From positions 923,992-987,991 of the forward strand of contig CACRXP010000113.1 in NCBI GenBank assembly GCA_902702965.1: a stretch of DNA of 64,000 bases, read 5' to 3'. Both the position numbers and the translations under genes were made by a program. Under the pieces are notes generated by a model that was not told the origin of the DNA, made no database searches, and saw nothing but the letters and a program-made list of their open reading frames with translations. Shown one piece after another: positions 25,057-38,455 of the stretch. Every line of letters begins with the position of its first letter. Position 1 is the first letter of the stretch. The DNA is from Spirometra erinaceieuropaei. Taxonomy: Eukaryota; Platyhelminthes; Cestoda; Diphyllobothriidea; Diphyllobothriidae.

Positions 25057-28000
25057 GTGTTTATTTGTGAATTTAAAGTTCCTATTCTAACGTTAACGTC
25101 ATCGCAGTTTTGAAGGAGCGGTTGCACAAAAATTTCAAGATCGTTCTAGTAATCAGGTAGTGTAGACAGTAAACAGCTCCCAATATTTAATTCGGAAAAG
25201 GGAGGACACTTGTTATCCATCAATATATTAACCATGGAATGTTTCCCCAGTTCACCACTATGTAAGCGACCCTGTCTACGTTTTGCATACCTAATGATTA
25301 GTAGCCTAGGCTCGAATGCTCACGTTTAGGGTCGACGTATTTAGATTTATGGCAATGCTATTTTCCCACAGACAGCTATAGCCCCCCCGTCAAACTATGC
25401 TCGCGTTTCCATTTCAATTTCTTTCATCAGTCTTTGTAATCCGACTTTTACGTAGAAGTGAGGTTTTTATAGAAAACCTATCATACCAAGCAGTATTTCG
25501 AGAAGATTTCTGAATCGTTTAACTCGTGACTCCTGGACGCATAATGCGTACAGAATGCAAGGACATTCAGTAAATATTGAGAGGTTTGAATAAGCATACA
25601 GTAGCACAGAAACGAACATGTGTGAGTTTGTTCAACTGTTTAGAATGGAATATAATACCATGTTGATTCACACAAAACAGCACGCAAATCCGGATCGAAT
25701 GACCTACCGATCAAATAAAAAGGGACATTTCCAAAAACCTTTCGTTAAACAGACTACCCGAACTATTTATTATCTTTCATATCGACCTGCGTAGCTTTAA
25801 ATACAACTTTTGAAAAATGATTATTTTTTATACTTTCAGGAAACAGCATATTTATGAAATTTGAAGAGGCTGGCATATTTATTCGCATAAGTGAATATTG
25901 GTAGAATAAGCTTATGCGTAATACAATATTCATTTTCCATGTTCAGGTCGTCTCATAAACTGTTGTATAAAATGTTGCTTAAAGGATAAAGAGTCACTTC
26001 AGTTGTAAGTCTGCATTCTAGTATGTAAAAGTTAACTTGTAAGGTTAGTATTTAACGAAAGCATTGCTTTCTATGCAGATGATAGCAGCTATGAAACCCT
26101 CATGCATATTTTCTCAGAAATGTGACGGAAAAGAGGAGAGAATCAAAAATCGGAAAAACGCTCGAGTTAAATAGTGCATTTTCACGATCACTGTTTGCAT
26201 CAGTTACCGAAAGCATGCACAATAAGAGTCAGCCTGGTACCTCGGAAAAGTTAATTGTGGTGACTTTTCCTGCTAGCCAATGCTATAGAATCAAATGAGC
26301 ACTATTTTAGGAAAACGTCTGTTGAAATATTACAACCAATTTCCTATGTGTTTCGACAGATATTGCGAACGCATCTTTAATATATGTCATTCCTTAATAG
26401 CCTACTAATAAAATTCGAAGGAATTCAGGGGAAATATCGGCATATGCAATGACTGCTTCATTTTATTCTATAAAAAGGAATAATATTATTGTAAGAAGGG
26501 CTGATCTCAAAAGTCAGGAGGACTTTACAAAAAACTACTTATTTTTTTAAGGATCGCGTCCGAAACTAAGAAGCAACCAAAAAGTCACTATATTTTATTC
26601 AATGTGATGGCTGTTTCCAGGATACCTATTTTTTAAAGGTTCTTTTTTAATTTCCTCAGAAATCCTTCTTTACTTACTCAGAACTGAGGGACGCGAAAGA
26701 GAGATCTATATTACTGTATCATTTAAGGTTGATAATCTAGCATAATTCTGTTTATATTTCATACCTTCGGACTTCTTCATTACGGCAAAATAGGAAAAAC
26801 ACATGCATAAGCGGTTTTCTATTTGTCTTGCGAATTTTTCTTCTTAAAGTACTAACCACCCACATGGCTTCCCGTAAAGGTATTTTGGCAGACCCGCTTT
26901 CTGGCATAGTTCAAATATGTGCATTCTAAGCAGTTGCTACAGACTGAACTGTAGCTTTTTTCCGTCTCTGAGAATTTCCGAATTACATTACATTTTTCTT
27001 GCGTTTTCGCTCAGAAAATTACAAAGATCGCCTGAAGATTAGGTTAATATCTGTTAATAATGAACGCGTAATACTCTGCAAAATGCTTAGGATAGGGTAA
27101 CTTCAGTAATCACGTCCAGGCTGCCCTGCGTGTGCTGATTTATATTTATTGTCTTGTTTCGACTTCCTCTTCACTTTCCAGGGTGAATGTCTACTACTTC
27201 GCTTTCAGGCTATTGTTCTGTTAGAATGTTTTGCAGATCGTCTGTCAGTGATCCACTGCATGGAGAAAATTTGAAGTTAACATGCTTTAAAATTTGCCAA
27301 ACTTTCTATCTGAAACCTATGTTATACAACAAGCAAAGTATTTATCAGGGTATGAACTAAAATGCCTTCATGTTTTTGAACGCAATATGTGGATTCAAAC
27401 ACTGCATGATTCCTATGGGTCCCAGCCTCCGTCTTTCTGCGTTTATTCTCAATTCCTCCCTCGCACAAACTAGGTGTTAACTGGTAAAAACAAAGTCAAC
27501 ATCTCGGCGTCTTGCATAAAGCTTGCCTTAATAGCTCGAAAGAGTGCATTTTAAATTGCATATAGGTTCGTTTTAACATCACAGCCAATTAATAATGTGC
27601 ATGTGTGACAACAACTTAACCGGGAGTACGGTTCTCTCGCAATTAAAGTAACGCAGTTTTTGTCTGGACAAAACGAAGGTTTTATGGGAAAGAGCCAAAT
27701 GAACATCACAGCGATAACGACTTGAATGTGCTGTAGGCAGTCTGCTTTGGTTTATGTCTCGGATAGGATTTCCTGACTGATGTTCCCGTTAAGCAGAGAC
27801 TCAGGTCTCTGCCACCAGATAGGCAACATTGAAATTCCCTAAACTTCTAGCTATCCGGCGTTCCAATGTGTGCGTACTAAAGTTAATGAGCGTGGGAATC
27901 AGCAAAAAACTTTTGTAATATTATGATAAATTATGTCCAGAAACATTGGTTAGTAAATCAATAATGAAGGCGAGAAAGTATGAAATGAGAGAAATAAGAC

Positions 28001-28475
28001 TAAACAGTTGAAACGGGAGTTTTATTCGACTGAGAGTTTGAATACACCCTGGATCTCTGCGTCGGAGACAACTACATAAGACGGAATTGGATGCGCAAAG
28101 CTTGAAGAAATTTATAGGATGCATTTGCTACGTCCGCCGAATACCTATCAAAACAAGCAACTTACGCACTTATCACAGATGGTCATGCTTGGTAGGATAA
28201 TGGTTTGATTGTCAGTAACCGAGTAGTAAGTTGCCGTAATTTTACCATCCATGTTAGTTTGTGGGCTGATTATTACTACGCTAGTTGCCTTACCGGCAAT
28301 GTCGCCAGAAACGGGGTGATTATTGCTCCGCTATTTGGCTGGTCAGATGTGGTTATTTAACCCCACCTGAACTCAACAAACCCCAGCCGCCTGTAATAAG
28401 GGACCGGTGTAATAGGGGCTTTTATAAATGGGGCCGGGGAACGCACAGGTGACGAAATCAAATAGTTGCATGCAA
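25057..28475. other. Unassigned stretch
   Basis: AT-rich, with almost no frame above 60 codons on either strand. I see no repeat shared with the rest of the window. It may be intergenic or intronic. Confidence 0.5.
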
Positions 28476-28824
28476 AAGAAAAGCTATTGGGAGTGCGTGG
28501 TTGTACCTTCAATGGTTGAAAAATAGTTGCGCATACTCCTAACCCTAACCCCTAGCTATAACCACTTATTCTGAACCCCAACCGCTAACCCTAACCTTTA
28601 ACCCTCACCTCTAACCATAACCCGTAATCCCTAACTCTTACCCTTAACCCCTACCCCAACGGCACTGTGTCCATCGGGTGGGGCTACCAAATCACATCTT
28701 ACAAGAAAAGCTATTGGGAGTGCGCCGTTGTACTTTGAGTGAATGAGAAGAGGGTGTCCTAACCCATAACCCAAACCCCAACAGTACGGCGTCCATCAGG
28801 TGGGGCAACATAACCACATCTTAC
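28476..28824. repeat. Tandem duplication enclosing degenerate telomere-like CCCTAA repeats
   Basis: Two head-to-tail units begin with AAGAAAAGCTATTGGGAGTG (28,476 and 28,703). Both end with a block like GTGTCCATCGGGTGGGGC and CACATCTTAC. The first unit holds about 120 bp of imperfect CCCTAA-type repeats (28,538-28,660); the second holds only a short tract (CCTAACCCATAACCC). TTAGGG is the usual flatworm telomere repeat, so this is an interstitial, decayed tract or a satellite built on one. Confidence 0.8.
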
Positions 28825-28826
28825 CA

Positions 28827-31800
28827 TTTGGCTTACGCACTGCTAGTGGAAACGGTGTTCTCCCTGGTGCTACTCACATGACTGATTACTCTGCTCAGGC
28901 ACAGCTGCAGCGCAGCGTAAGTCCGAAGTGTCAGACGAATAACTTTTTTCCCTAAGATCAGGTCCTATCAGTTACTTCCAGAAATTCATCCTTCTATCTT
29001 GCCTGGGTTTGTAATATCTGGTTCGTTTTCTCACCGCAGTTTCAATTTACAAGGAGAGCTCAGACCCGAATCCGGTCCGGTGAGCACAGTTCTCTGCCTG
29101 AGGCGGAGTGTAACAAGACGTCGAATTCGGAAAATGCACTCTTTATTTTTATCAGTTGAACAGAGGTAAAGACTTTTAGCTGACTATTCCAGTGTCTATT
29201 TTTTAAAAAGGACCTTCCTTAGAAGTTTTAACCGACAAGTCCGCGAAACCTAAATTGTTTATTGTGTTAATATCAAACTTAACTGATATATTAGAACCAG
29301 CGTTTTTTGATAAGAAAATATACACGGACTGGAGTCTGATTTCTAATGCCTAGCCACGAGCTGATTAGTTTTTATTCAGATTTTCTCAGATATGGTTGGC
29401 GGAACACATTTTGCCAGCCATACGCACATGTGTAAAAAACTATGCATTGTAAAAAACTTGCGTAACGTTCGACTCACCTTTGTGGAGTGCAGATCACTTT
29501 TTTAAGCCAGTCGGTATTGAGCCATACAAGTGATGCCTGGCAAACCTGACCATAGAAAAGTGGAAACTCGTGTCCTAAACGCGGAACTAAAGCAACCGAT
29601 CGGATATGCCATCTAGCATTAGGTTAGGCATAACTTCGTGGACGTACGTAGTTACGTCCTGAGGACTTTTTTTCTAGATTTTCTACATCAAATAAAAGCA
29701 TTGGACACGTTTCATTCTGATTTGAATTATCAGTAGCTTCACCCTTTTTGTGGTGGAGATTTTAACCGCGACCATTCAAATGAACGGCAGCAGAGTTACA
29801 AGTAGATTACTAAATCACACTCTACCTGGCCGAAATTACCAAAGTTGGATGCTCAGACACAGACCCGCTTCAAACTCTGTTAAGAGCTTTGTCGGTTGCT
29901 CTGACGAAGAAACCATCTTGTGCAGAAAGTGTTTATCTTGAAAACAGTCCAATTTCCTTCTAATTACTGGCTTAGCGCATTGTAAAAAAGCGTATTTTAC
30001 TGTGCGCAAACGTTTGTAGGCCATTTTGTTGACGACAAATGGTATACTCAGGTGGTCGAACAACCAAATCGGCATATTTTGTATGCTTCATACCTATCGA
30101 AGATAACATCTACCTATTTACTCCCTGGAAGAACAATAGCCAAATATATTTCGTTAAACGACTTGCCAATTTCCATATTTATTCTACATACTGTGTAAAC
30201 CGGCTAAGTCAGAATTAAACTATTTACACAAAGGGGGACCTAATTCATAGGAATATATGCCTATTTAGAAATCTACATAGTTTTGCGCCTAAGAGTAATT
30301 ATGACACGCACAGAGGATAGTTTCTTGCCACTCTCATAATTTCCATGCCTATACAAATATTCAATTCGGGCCTTTGAGTACACTTTAAGATGTTTGCATA
30401 CGATTCACACTCAGGCAACACACACTTCATAAATAGTACCGCTGTCATAACCGCGTCATAAGAAGTAGCTCAGTATCCATGTGGCTACTTTGTATCACAT
30501 TTTGTGCTTATTTTAACGAGTCATAAAACTAAGTAAAGGAAGCCAATGCGGTTTCAAGAACAAGTTCTTACAGTTGAGCCAAAATTGTGACCAATCTTGA
30601 AATGGGAAGGGAATGGATGGCCGAAACGTGCTTTTTTCCTCCTTAGCTTAGCTTTCAAAACGGTGAGGAACGCAGGTATTCATCCGAAATGTAATCTTAA
30701 TCAAACAATTTTAAATATAAGAGGCCTTAAAGCGAATATATTATTTGGTCAAAACCATACTCACGGCAGGCCCTCATAGTGGGACTTAACATCACTCGGG
30801 GACTTTTTATTCGTTTTTTGGTGGCTAACAGGTATGAATAATTCATCACCTACAAAACGTACGCCCACTGAATAACTACCTTTTGCTAAATAATTCCTGG
30901 CTTTCGATGTTAAGAGTTTCGCAGACGTCATTTATCTTGAAGGTATTGGTAATCGCAGTCTGCAGAACCTGTCCTTTTGGCCAATCCTGTGAGAACAGCA
31001 AAACCTTTAAAGCATCTACAGATCTTTTTAAAACGCATTTAGAGCCGACGCGGAGGCTCCCCTCATCGGAGAGGAACGAACTTTTGCCAAATAAAACTTG
31101 TTATCGTGTTTTGACTGTGTTCGATAATTTTATTCCATTTTTGGTGGATGTCCAGCCCCTCGATATGTGAACAAATGATATCGATTTCTTCATGACATCT
31201 CTACCGAATCGATCATGCAAATTTATCCCCATGGGATTAGACATGGTAACAAGGGCCCGGACTACAGATAGCCTTTCGTTAAGATGAGGTGTTCGTCGAG
31301 CCACATTTTCTACCTCCAACCCAAACCCTAATACTGGCCTTCATAACCCTAACCAGAACTTCCTAGAATTTAGCGAAAGACCACTTGTAATACAGGGTCT
31401 ATACTTCCGAGCCCTCATCATTCGTTTGTGATCAGTTGTAAAAGCGGACGAAGTACACACAGTACGTGATCTATCTCATGAAATCTGATAACGGAAACTG
31501 GTTAGAGAACTTTTGGACGCCTTAAACGTGGCGCATTTTGTTCGCTCACCCACATCTTTCAATGAAATGTTTTTTCCCAGTGCAGAAATTGTGCTAACGT
31601 ACTTACATCAAGTAGAATATCAGTAAATTTGAGCGAAAATAGACGTTGGAATATATTCACGCAATTTCCTATGCTAATACATGTCCTAGACTCCAGTTAC
31701 GCTTCTTAACCACTTTGTTTATAGAAAAGATAGTAATTTACCCTCTAGAGATTTAATAAACAGATAAAGCCGGACTAGAAATTTTATTTCAAGTCCGATG

Positions 31801-33315
31801 TTGACCATGGTTACCAATCTCCCAGCAAAAAGGTTATTTTAAGAAAACCAGATGTTTTATCAAGTCCTTTATGTCAAATTAGCACATTGGTGTGCTAAAG
31901 TACAATAATAACGCAGGTAGGGATACCTTCGTTTACATGGGCTGGAATATTTTGCCGTTTTGAAAATTCTACCCGATGTCACATGCATGAACACCACGGA
32001 ATGGTCACTTCCAGCTTTAACCATATGACACACTACTTTTCTAATATTTTATCTTCTGTGCATACCTTTTTCAGAAATAGAACGAGGAAAACATTTTTAG
32101 TTTCATAAAAATATTAGTATTTGTATGGGCGCTCTGCCGTGCATTCATTATCGGAGAACGGATCTAAAGGCGAGGAAAAACAGTGGAAACGGCCTCAATG
32201 TATAGAGAAATGCATGTTCTGGCGTTTATAGTAGAAAAATATTAGTATTTCTTAGGAACGTGAAAGAAACCGTCAAAAGCGTCATATTTTTACTTGGCTT
32301 CGCCGTGCGAAAATGCAAAGTACACAGAGATCCATCGACGGAGTGCAGTAATAAAGCACTTCCTAAAGAGGAAACTTATAAAGGTAAGTTTTCTTATTGA
32401 TCGAAGGCATATTAGTTGGTGATTTTCGTTGTGGACAGTAATTTTTCTCGAAAATGAAGTTTGATGTTTGAATGAGTCTTCAAACGTGACCCAAACGAAC
32501 ATGTTCGTGAAATGGAGCGCCTGAACACTTAGTAATTTGGTAAATGCCTTCAAGAACAATCTTATTTTTAAGTTCTCAACAGACAGGTAATACAGACTTT
32601 GTATTTATGGATGATCGGGTGAAAACACTGAAAATCATGAAGTATTCAGTAGTATTTCGAGGCACTCCAAAACAAAAGAAGAGTACAGATAAATTTAACG
32701 AAGAAATGTTTTCTCAATAAACACAAAATGGTATGTTTACGATCACGCCTGTCGGGTTTATTTAAATTTATTAGGTACCGACCGGCCTCATGGCATGTCA
32801 CCTTATGACAAATTTTGATCCTACGACGTCCCCATCGGTGAAATCAAGCAAAATCCAGCTTCCCCTGTTGGACCTCATCTCCCTTTAAACTTTAAATCGT
32901 TAATAAAATTATGAAACACTGGAAAACTGTTTTGGAGTCTACACTCAGAAAGTACGCAGTTGACAAACCGTCACATATGAAGTCAAACTACTTATTAAAC
33001 GATATTAATATGCAAACGTCACTAAAACGCTGTTATTAGACGTGATTTTATGTCTTCCTTCATATTTACTATGTTTCTTGTGCGCAAATACATTCCATAC
33101 ATCTGAAAACGAACTTTACTCAATTAGAGCCATTTCTGACGTTTTCAGGATACTGCGCTTTTCAAAATAAATCGACATTTCTAAACAACGCAACACTGCC
33201 TATGATTTTTCTTTTATGTCTTCAATACTTTTAAACTTGGGCTTAATTAGCATTGACATTTGACCCATGAAATGGTGTCGGCTTGCTAGTGATTGGCAAT
33301 CCTTCGTAAATTTCG
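28827..33315. other. Unassigned stretch
   Basis: No supported gene. A small CCCTAA-like patch lies at about 31,318-31,352. Frames at 29,750-30,075, 30,883-31,319 and 32,290-32,559 overlap on opposite strands and show no recognisable domain. Confidence 0.4.
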
Positions 33316-33350
33316 ACACATTTCATGAGTTAGGTCACGCACTGTAATTC
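33316..33350. mobile_element. Foldback MITE, isolated terminal end
   Basis: GACACATTTCATGAGTTAGG followed by TCACGCACTGTAA is the right end of the MITE, with a TA at the boundary. The adjoining arm is too diverged to trace. Confidence 0.55.
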
Positions 33351-34151
33351 TGACTTATATCAGTAAACTCAGAGCAATCGACGTTTTGTCATCCCGCAGA
33401 GTAAACAATCATTTAGGAATGTCCATTTGGCGAAAATTTTGAATTACTTATTAAAACGTTGTTATGCTTACGCTGTTATATTTTCTAATTTGTTTTCACA
33501 AACGCGCCTGTTCCACCTCTATAAACTATGTTTGTAAATCTGAGGTGAATTACTACTTTTTGAGGATTCCCAATTTCCTCATAATCTTTGTATTTCCAGT
33601 CAGATGTAATATTGCATTCAGTACTCGTTTTCTGTTTTTCAGGGTCGTCCTGTTTGCTGGGCTATTTTGTTTAATGTATTTGCGTCGGTTACCGAGGTTT
33701 AGGGAACTTTTCGTAAATTCACAAATAGTTTTGAAATTATTCCACCAATTGCAAAAAGGCACGTGGTGATTCATTCCTATCCACAGCACCTGCATTCCGG
33801 CATTGCGGTTGCAAATATCAGCTGCAATAAAAAGTACAAATATGTTACAAAAACAGGCCAATAGTCTCCGAGCTTCCTTTTGCAAGTAAAATCGAAAACG
33901 TTTTTTACGAAACAAACGTACTGGGTAAAAGATCGTATTCTATCACACAAGTCTTGAAGGCAACCTAATTATATCTGCACTAAATGCGGTCACGATTCTA
34001 AGGCATTTTTTCAAAGAACACATTACCCCGTCAGTAGGTCCTTAGTGATGTTCTTTTATCTTACCAGGGTTTCTGTGCCTTCTTTATAATTATCTTCGCT
34101 TAGCAAAATAAAGATGGAATAATCCTTATCCGCGGACCCTAACTACATTAA
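33351..34151. other. Unassigned stretch
   Basis: Frames of 101 codons (+, 33,464-33,769) and 120 codons (-, 33,553-33,915) overlap in antisense. The plus frame is hydrophobic and phenylalanine-rich, which reflects T-rich sequence. Neither has a recognised domain. Confidence 0.4.
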
Positions 34152-34247
34152 AATAAAATGCAATGCCAATAGAAGCGAAGAGCCGAGTCCCAGGAAGTAG
34201 TCTTGAAGAAGGAGACACGATCGCCGGGAAAAGGGCTTTATTAGCCT

Positions 34248-34281
34248 GACGTTTCGGATTCCTACTCGAATCCATCATCAG
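34248..34281 (-). ncRNA. Minimal hammerhead-like motif, class A (left arm)
   Basis: The same motif as at 34,452-34,485 on the opposite strand, with both core boxes and stem II identical. Together they make a pair of ribozyme-like cores pointing away from each other on either side of the spacer's hairpin. Confidence 0.75.
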
Positions 34282-34451
34282 AGACAAAAGAGCAGAAACG
34301 GGTGGTTGTTGCATAAGGGACTGCGGTATTTACAGGGTGCAGTAGGGGGGGGGAGCCGTGAACGTTCATAGGTATGCGGTAGCATGGCTACTGCATCTCA
34401 AAAATACCGCAGCCCCTTGTGCAACAACCACCCGTTTCTGCTCTTTTGTCT

Positions 34452-34485
34452 CTGATGATGGATTCGAGTAGGAATCCGAAACGTC
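34452..34485 (+). ncRNA. Minimal hammerhead-like motif, class A (right arm)
   Basis: CTGATGA (box 1), one extra T, a perfect 6-bp stem II GGATTC/GAATCC with a 6-nt loop, then GAAAC (box 2) immediately followed by GTC. Stem III is reduced to the self-complementary ACGT, so a monomer could not close it. Published PLE hammerheads are minimal in the same way and are proposed to act as dimers. Confidence 0.75.
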
Positions 34486-34542
34486 AGGCTGATAAAGCTC
34501 TTTTCCCGGCGATCGTGTCTCCTTCTTCAATAAAATGCAATG

Positions 34543-37404
34543 TTTTTCCTCACTTTAGGATAGTCGTTTTTGCCACATTATCTTTCCGGATTTGCCGTTT
34601 GATTACGCATAGTTTATGTCATAACGTAAGTATTTTTGTTTTCTCGGCTGCTGTAGAAGTGAAACTTTTTCGGCCAGTGTAGAGCAAAAACATGTTTTAA
34701 TGTTCGGAATTTGTCGATGATAATTGGGATTGCAGAAAAGAGACCTTTTATGCAAAACATGCCGTAGGTCAGTAAAGTTTGTCCACCTCACTTTGTGCGC
34801 GTGTGGAAATGTTGCTTATTGGATGCGCAACTTGAGCCGTACCTACCGAATATCCTTATGAACACTATAGGATACCTTCAGAATGTTATGAGTACACAGT
34901 CTCCAGCTGAAAAATACTTAGATGCACGTGGAAGAAATAGTCCGGTCCAATGAACACGCTTTCCGTAAAATATATGCAGACTATGGAGAATATTGAAATC
35001 GTAAAGTAGTATGTGTCAGCGTGCGGATTCAGTCCACTGTACTGCAAATTTTATGATGTATGCGCTGACTGTGAGTTATGGTCCAGGTGAAGGCAGTTTC
35101 GCCTATTCTGGGGTAAAATTTTGTGGATGTGCGAGCCCCGTAGGTCCCATACCCTCCCATAATGAACAAGAGGCGCCCAAGAAAAGTGGTGTGCTAGTGT
35201 TCTGACGATTAACGTAGCAGTCCCATTTTGTCAAAAACAATTTTCTTCCAACGACGAATCGCATGAAGCCAATTATTCCCAAAATGCCGGTCGAAGTGAA
35301 CATATTGTCGCGAAACGCTTATAACTCTCTGGCTATCACGGACAAGGAAAAAGTTGATTACTATGAAAACAACAAAACTTGTCCTGATTTTACAAAAAAC
35401 GCTAAAAATGCAGTGGAGGATAGGCTTGTTTTTTGCACACATCCTTGTCTTCGTTTAATCCGGAAGCCTAAAGGCTACACCAGAAGCCGGTTAACAGGCT
35501 GAAGATACGAAGTTGCAAGGGCGACTGTTCGCTGCAGCACAAAGAGATCCATATGCGCACACAAAACTGGTGAGTGGAAAAATTTCGCTGTTTGGCAGTG
35601 ATGAAGGGGAGCGTGATCACCTCTCCCGGAGTCTATTTCAGAGCCACAGGTCATCCTGGATATTACAATTTCACAAGGGAATCGATGTGGAGAAACCAAC
35701 CATCATAAGTTATTGTTGAAACATTCGTGCTAAGGAGGGTGGCTTTGAGTAAATGGGTGATGCCACGGACTTGACTCAAAAATCTGCCGGCAAGTGATGC
35801 GGTCAAAGGACCCCATTTCACTCCAGGCGAGTACAGCCGTTGTCTGCCAAGTTATGTGTACTTATGGAGAATAGTATTCAAGTCTGAGAAATCAGGTGGC
35901 AGTTGCCAACGCGTATGCCTTAACATAAGTTGGTCGTTCGGAGGTTAGGCTTGAGGTCAGATGTGACAGCGAATGTAGTGCAGATGAGGCACACTCAAAT
36001 TTATCGAGGCAGCGACCACACGACACAGCAGGTGCAACATGCCCGCATGTCCATCCACAGCTTACATCACAGAGGGTCAAATCAACTTGTTTTCTGTCTG
36101 GTTTTGAAAAACATACATGGCAAAAGACAGTGAAAGCCTGAGGCGGCCGGACCATCAATTACCAAACGGCTGCGGAACGATGGTTAGTTTCGCACTCCCA
36201 GTCGACATTAATGATTTACACCTTAGGAGCATTGCGTATGTAACGAACGTGCATAGGATAGTTACTAGGCAAAGAAATTGCCGTCATCATTGTTTAGAAC
36301 GTCAAAACACAAATATATCCACTAGAGTGGACACATTTTCTGCATTACTGTGTTACTTGAAAATTGTATTTTTGCCTTCAACAAAGGGTTCTGTTCTTGG
36401 AATTAGAGACTAATTCAAAAGGTTTCATGAAATCTACTTTGACGTTCGATTAAACATCCTAAGACTAAAGAGCACGCGTTAGAGTCGAAAGCATATTTTA
36501 ATGCAGGGAACCATGAAATGGTGAAATATTTAACATCATAAACTATTAAAAACGAGGTAGACCGCATTACTGCTAAAGGAATAAAATCATGTCTTACTGT
36601 AGATCCGATTTATTAATCATGATCGGGTTCTAATGAAAATCTGAAAGAGCTCTAACTCCTCGAACCCGCCCTTCCATTGAGACTAAGGCTTGGCCATTAA
36701 ATTATTAAAATACAGTTAAGCATTTGGATGCGGGACAACTCTGAGGTCTGGTTAATAAAAAGGAACCAACAGTAATACTTACCGCTGCACAATGCTTAAG
36801 CACGCAAAAACGTCTTCTATAGGAAGTTGGCTTAATAGACGTGGATGACACTGAAAATTTCACAATTAGTGTTTAAATTAACGCTACGAAGAAATTTGGC
36901 TTAAATGAATTAGTTGGGACTGGGCAAAGTTATGGCACACAAATACCACAGCTAAACCAATAGTTTGCGTCGTGTCCAAGAAATGACTCTGCATTCCATG
37001 CCAACTGCGTACTTTCCATGACGACATTTTTTAAATGGAAGCTGCTGGCCGGCATTTCGGGAGTTGAAGCCCACCCGCTGCAACGTCGAGTTTGGGCCAT
37101 ATGCCTGCAAAAAGAAGCCCTTGCAGACCGCTAGTTATATTCATGTCGTCTTCAGGGTAACTTAAAAATTTGACTTGAATAAAGGAAAGTGCCTAAAACG
37201 CAGTAGGCACTGAAACGTGCGTCTTGCAATTATCTTCCAGTCGTTTTGCTTACCGCCGGAGACCGTTCTCTGGAAATACTGACCGAAATTGTGGAGTGTA
37301 TTTTCGGTCAGATGGATAACTTGAGCGGAGATGTATTATTGATTATTGTCCAGCATGATTTTAAAGCCTTCCAGTCACATTACGATGCCAACTGTTGAAT
37401 GCTC
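34543..37404. other. Unassigned stretch
   Basis: No supported gene. Frames between 35,011 and 36,413 (up to 98 codons) overlap on both strands without recognisable domains. The segment 35,750-36,180 is GC-richer and may be an unlisted repeat, but no second copy is present here. Confidence 0.4.
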
Positions 37405-38035
37405 TTTTTGGCCACTTGCAAAAACCACACGGTACAAAAATGACCACCTGCGTAATATAACTTTGTAAATGTAAATATATTTCATAGAAATCGTGCTCCA
37501 AAATCGAGTCCGTATATTTATCTGGTAGCGGATCAACATGGTTTTAATTTTTTTTTTCAGGAAAGGGTGTATTTCGATTTTAAAAAGTCGACAATTACAG
37601 GATTCTTAAGGACCGTAAATCACCCATTTATACATCGTCGTATCCACCCGTTTATTAATGTCCCCTATAAGTATACAGCATATTCCACATCCACAGCAAA
37701 CTTTTACAAAGACCATATAGTATTTTTCGAATGAAACCAAATGTGCGACTTTCTTTACATGCAAAGCGCATAACGAATGGAATGGCCCGCAATTACTCGA
37801 AACCTGGAAAGCCTTTTAAGAACCCACATATTTTTCCTATGATTATAAAATTGAAAATGTAATTCGCTAAGAAATGAGTATAAAAAGCAAATTTTAGGTC
37901 GTGCTATTGACGGAATATATCGGAATATTCTAGAGTGTCGAAAACAAAATATGCATCCTTACTAAGTGGTTATTCGTTTACCGAATGTGGAAAAATTAGT
38001 ACAAAAGAAGTGCATTCGAAAGTCAGCATTCCGAT
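37405..38035. mobile_element. Foldback MITE, old degenerate copy
   Basis: CTTGCAAAAACCACACGG followed by AAAAATGACCAC matches the left arm. AGAAGTGCATTCGAAAGTCA followed by GCATTCC matches the right arm. The centre is only loosely alignable and both ends are lost. Confidence 0.5.
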
Positions 38036-38199
38036 CCGACCGATAATTACTATTTCAACCTCACTTAAGCATTTATTTGAACTCGAAGGCGGATTGTGGA
38101 ATTTTGGTTAACATCTCATAAGATCGACCATTGCTACTCGATTGTCGATTTAACACACAAATTTTGATATGTAGTGGTAGAAGAACGCTCACGAGACCA

Positions 38200-38455
38200 A
38201 ACGGAACTAGTGAGTTCCGTAAATATGATCGGTGAGGGCCCCTCTATCATTGTGCCTTCCAGATCGCAACCGAAAGGACAACGAGCCCGTTGTTTAGTGA
38301 TTATATTAGTTGGAATTCTAACAGGTCGCCAGATCGAGCCCCAAGTGTTCCGCAATTCGCGGTGGGTATGACAGGATGACAACGGCTAATAAGTCAGAAA
38401 TGGCCATTCCAGTCTCCCTTGTCATTGTCAGTAATAACATACTGCCAATATCTTA
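38200..38455 (+). mobile_element. SINE-1 copy 1 (tRNA-Arg-like head)
   Basis: The head starts with the perfect palindrome ACGGAACTAGTGAGTTCCGT. A decayed tRNA-like segment follows (GCCCGTTGTTTAGTGATT, then GGTCGCCAGATCGAGCC). The tail is GGGTATGACAGG, GGCTAATAAGTC and CCATTCCAGTCTCCCTTGTC. The copy ends where R480 begins. Confidence 0.75.

Larger units (their letters stand above)
34152..34542. mobile_element. Non-coding PLE-A terminal-repeat insertion: inverted repeat with target-site duplication
   Basis: Two arms of about 130 bp (34,203-34,333 and 34,401-34,530) are near-perfect reverse complements around a 67-bp spacer that contains a long G-run. Each arm carries a hammerhead-like motif. 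The whole is bounded by the direct repeat AATAAAATGCAATG (34,152-34,165 and 34,529-34,542), a 14-bp target-site duplication, so the 363 bp between arrived as one insertion. No coding sequence is present. Similar sequence follows the PLE-A endonuclease at 42.86 kb, which ties it to that family. Confidence 0.85.

Noticed and set aside
34126..34682. Two frames on opposite strands with identical N-terminal halves, which look like a duplicated small protein.
   Set aside because: They are translations of the two arms of the ribozyme-bearing inverted repeat. The identity follows from the palindrome and not from a gene.
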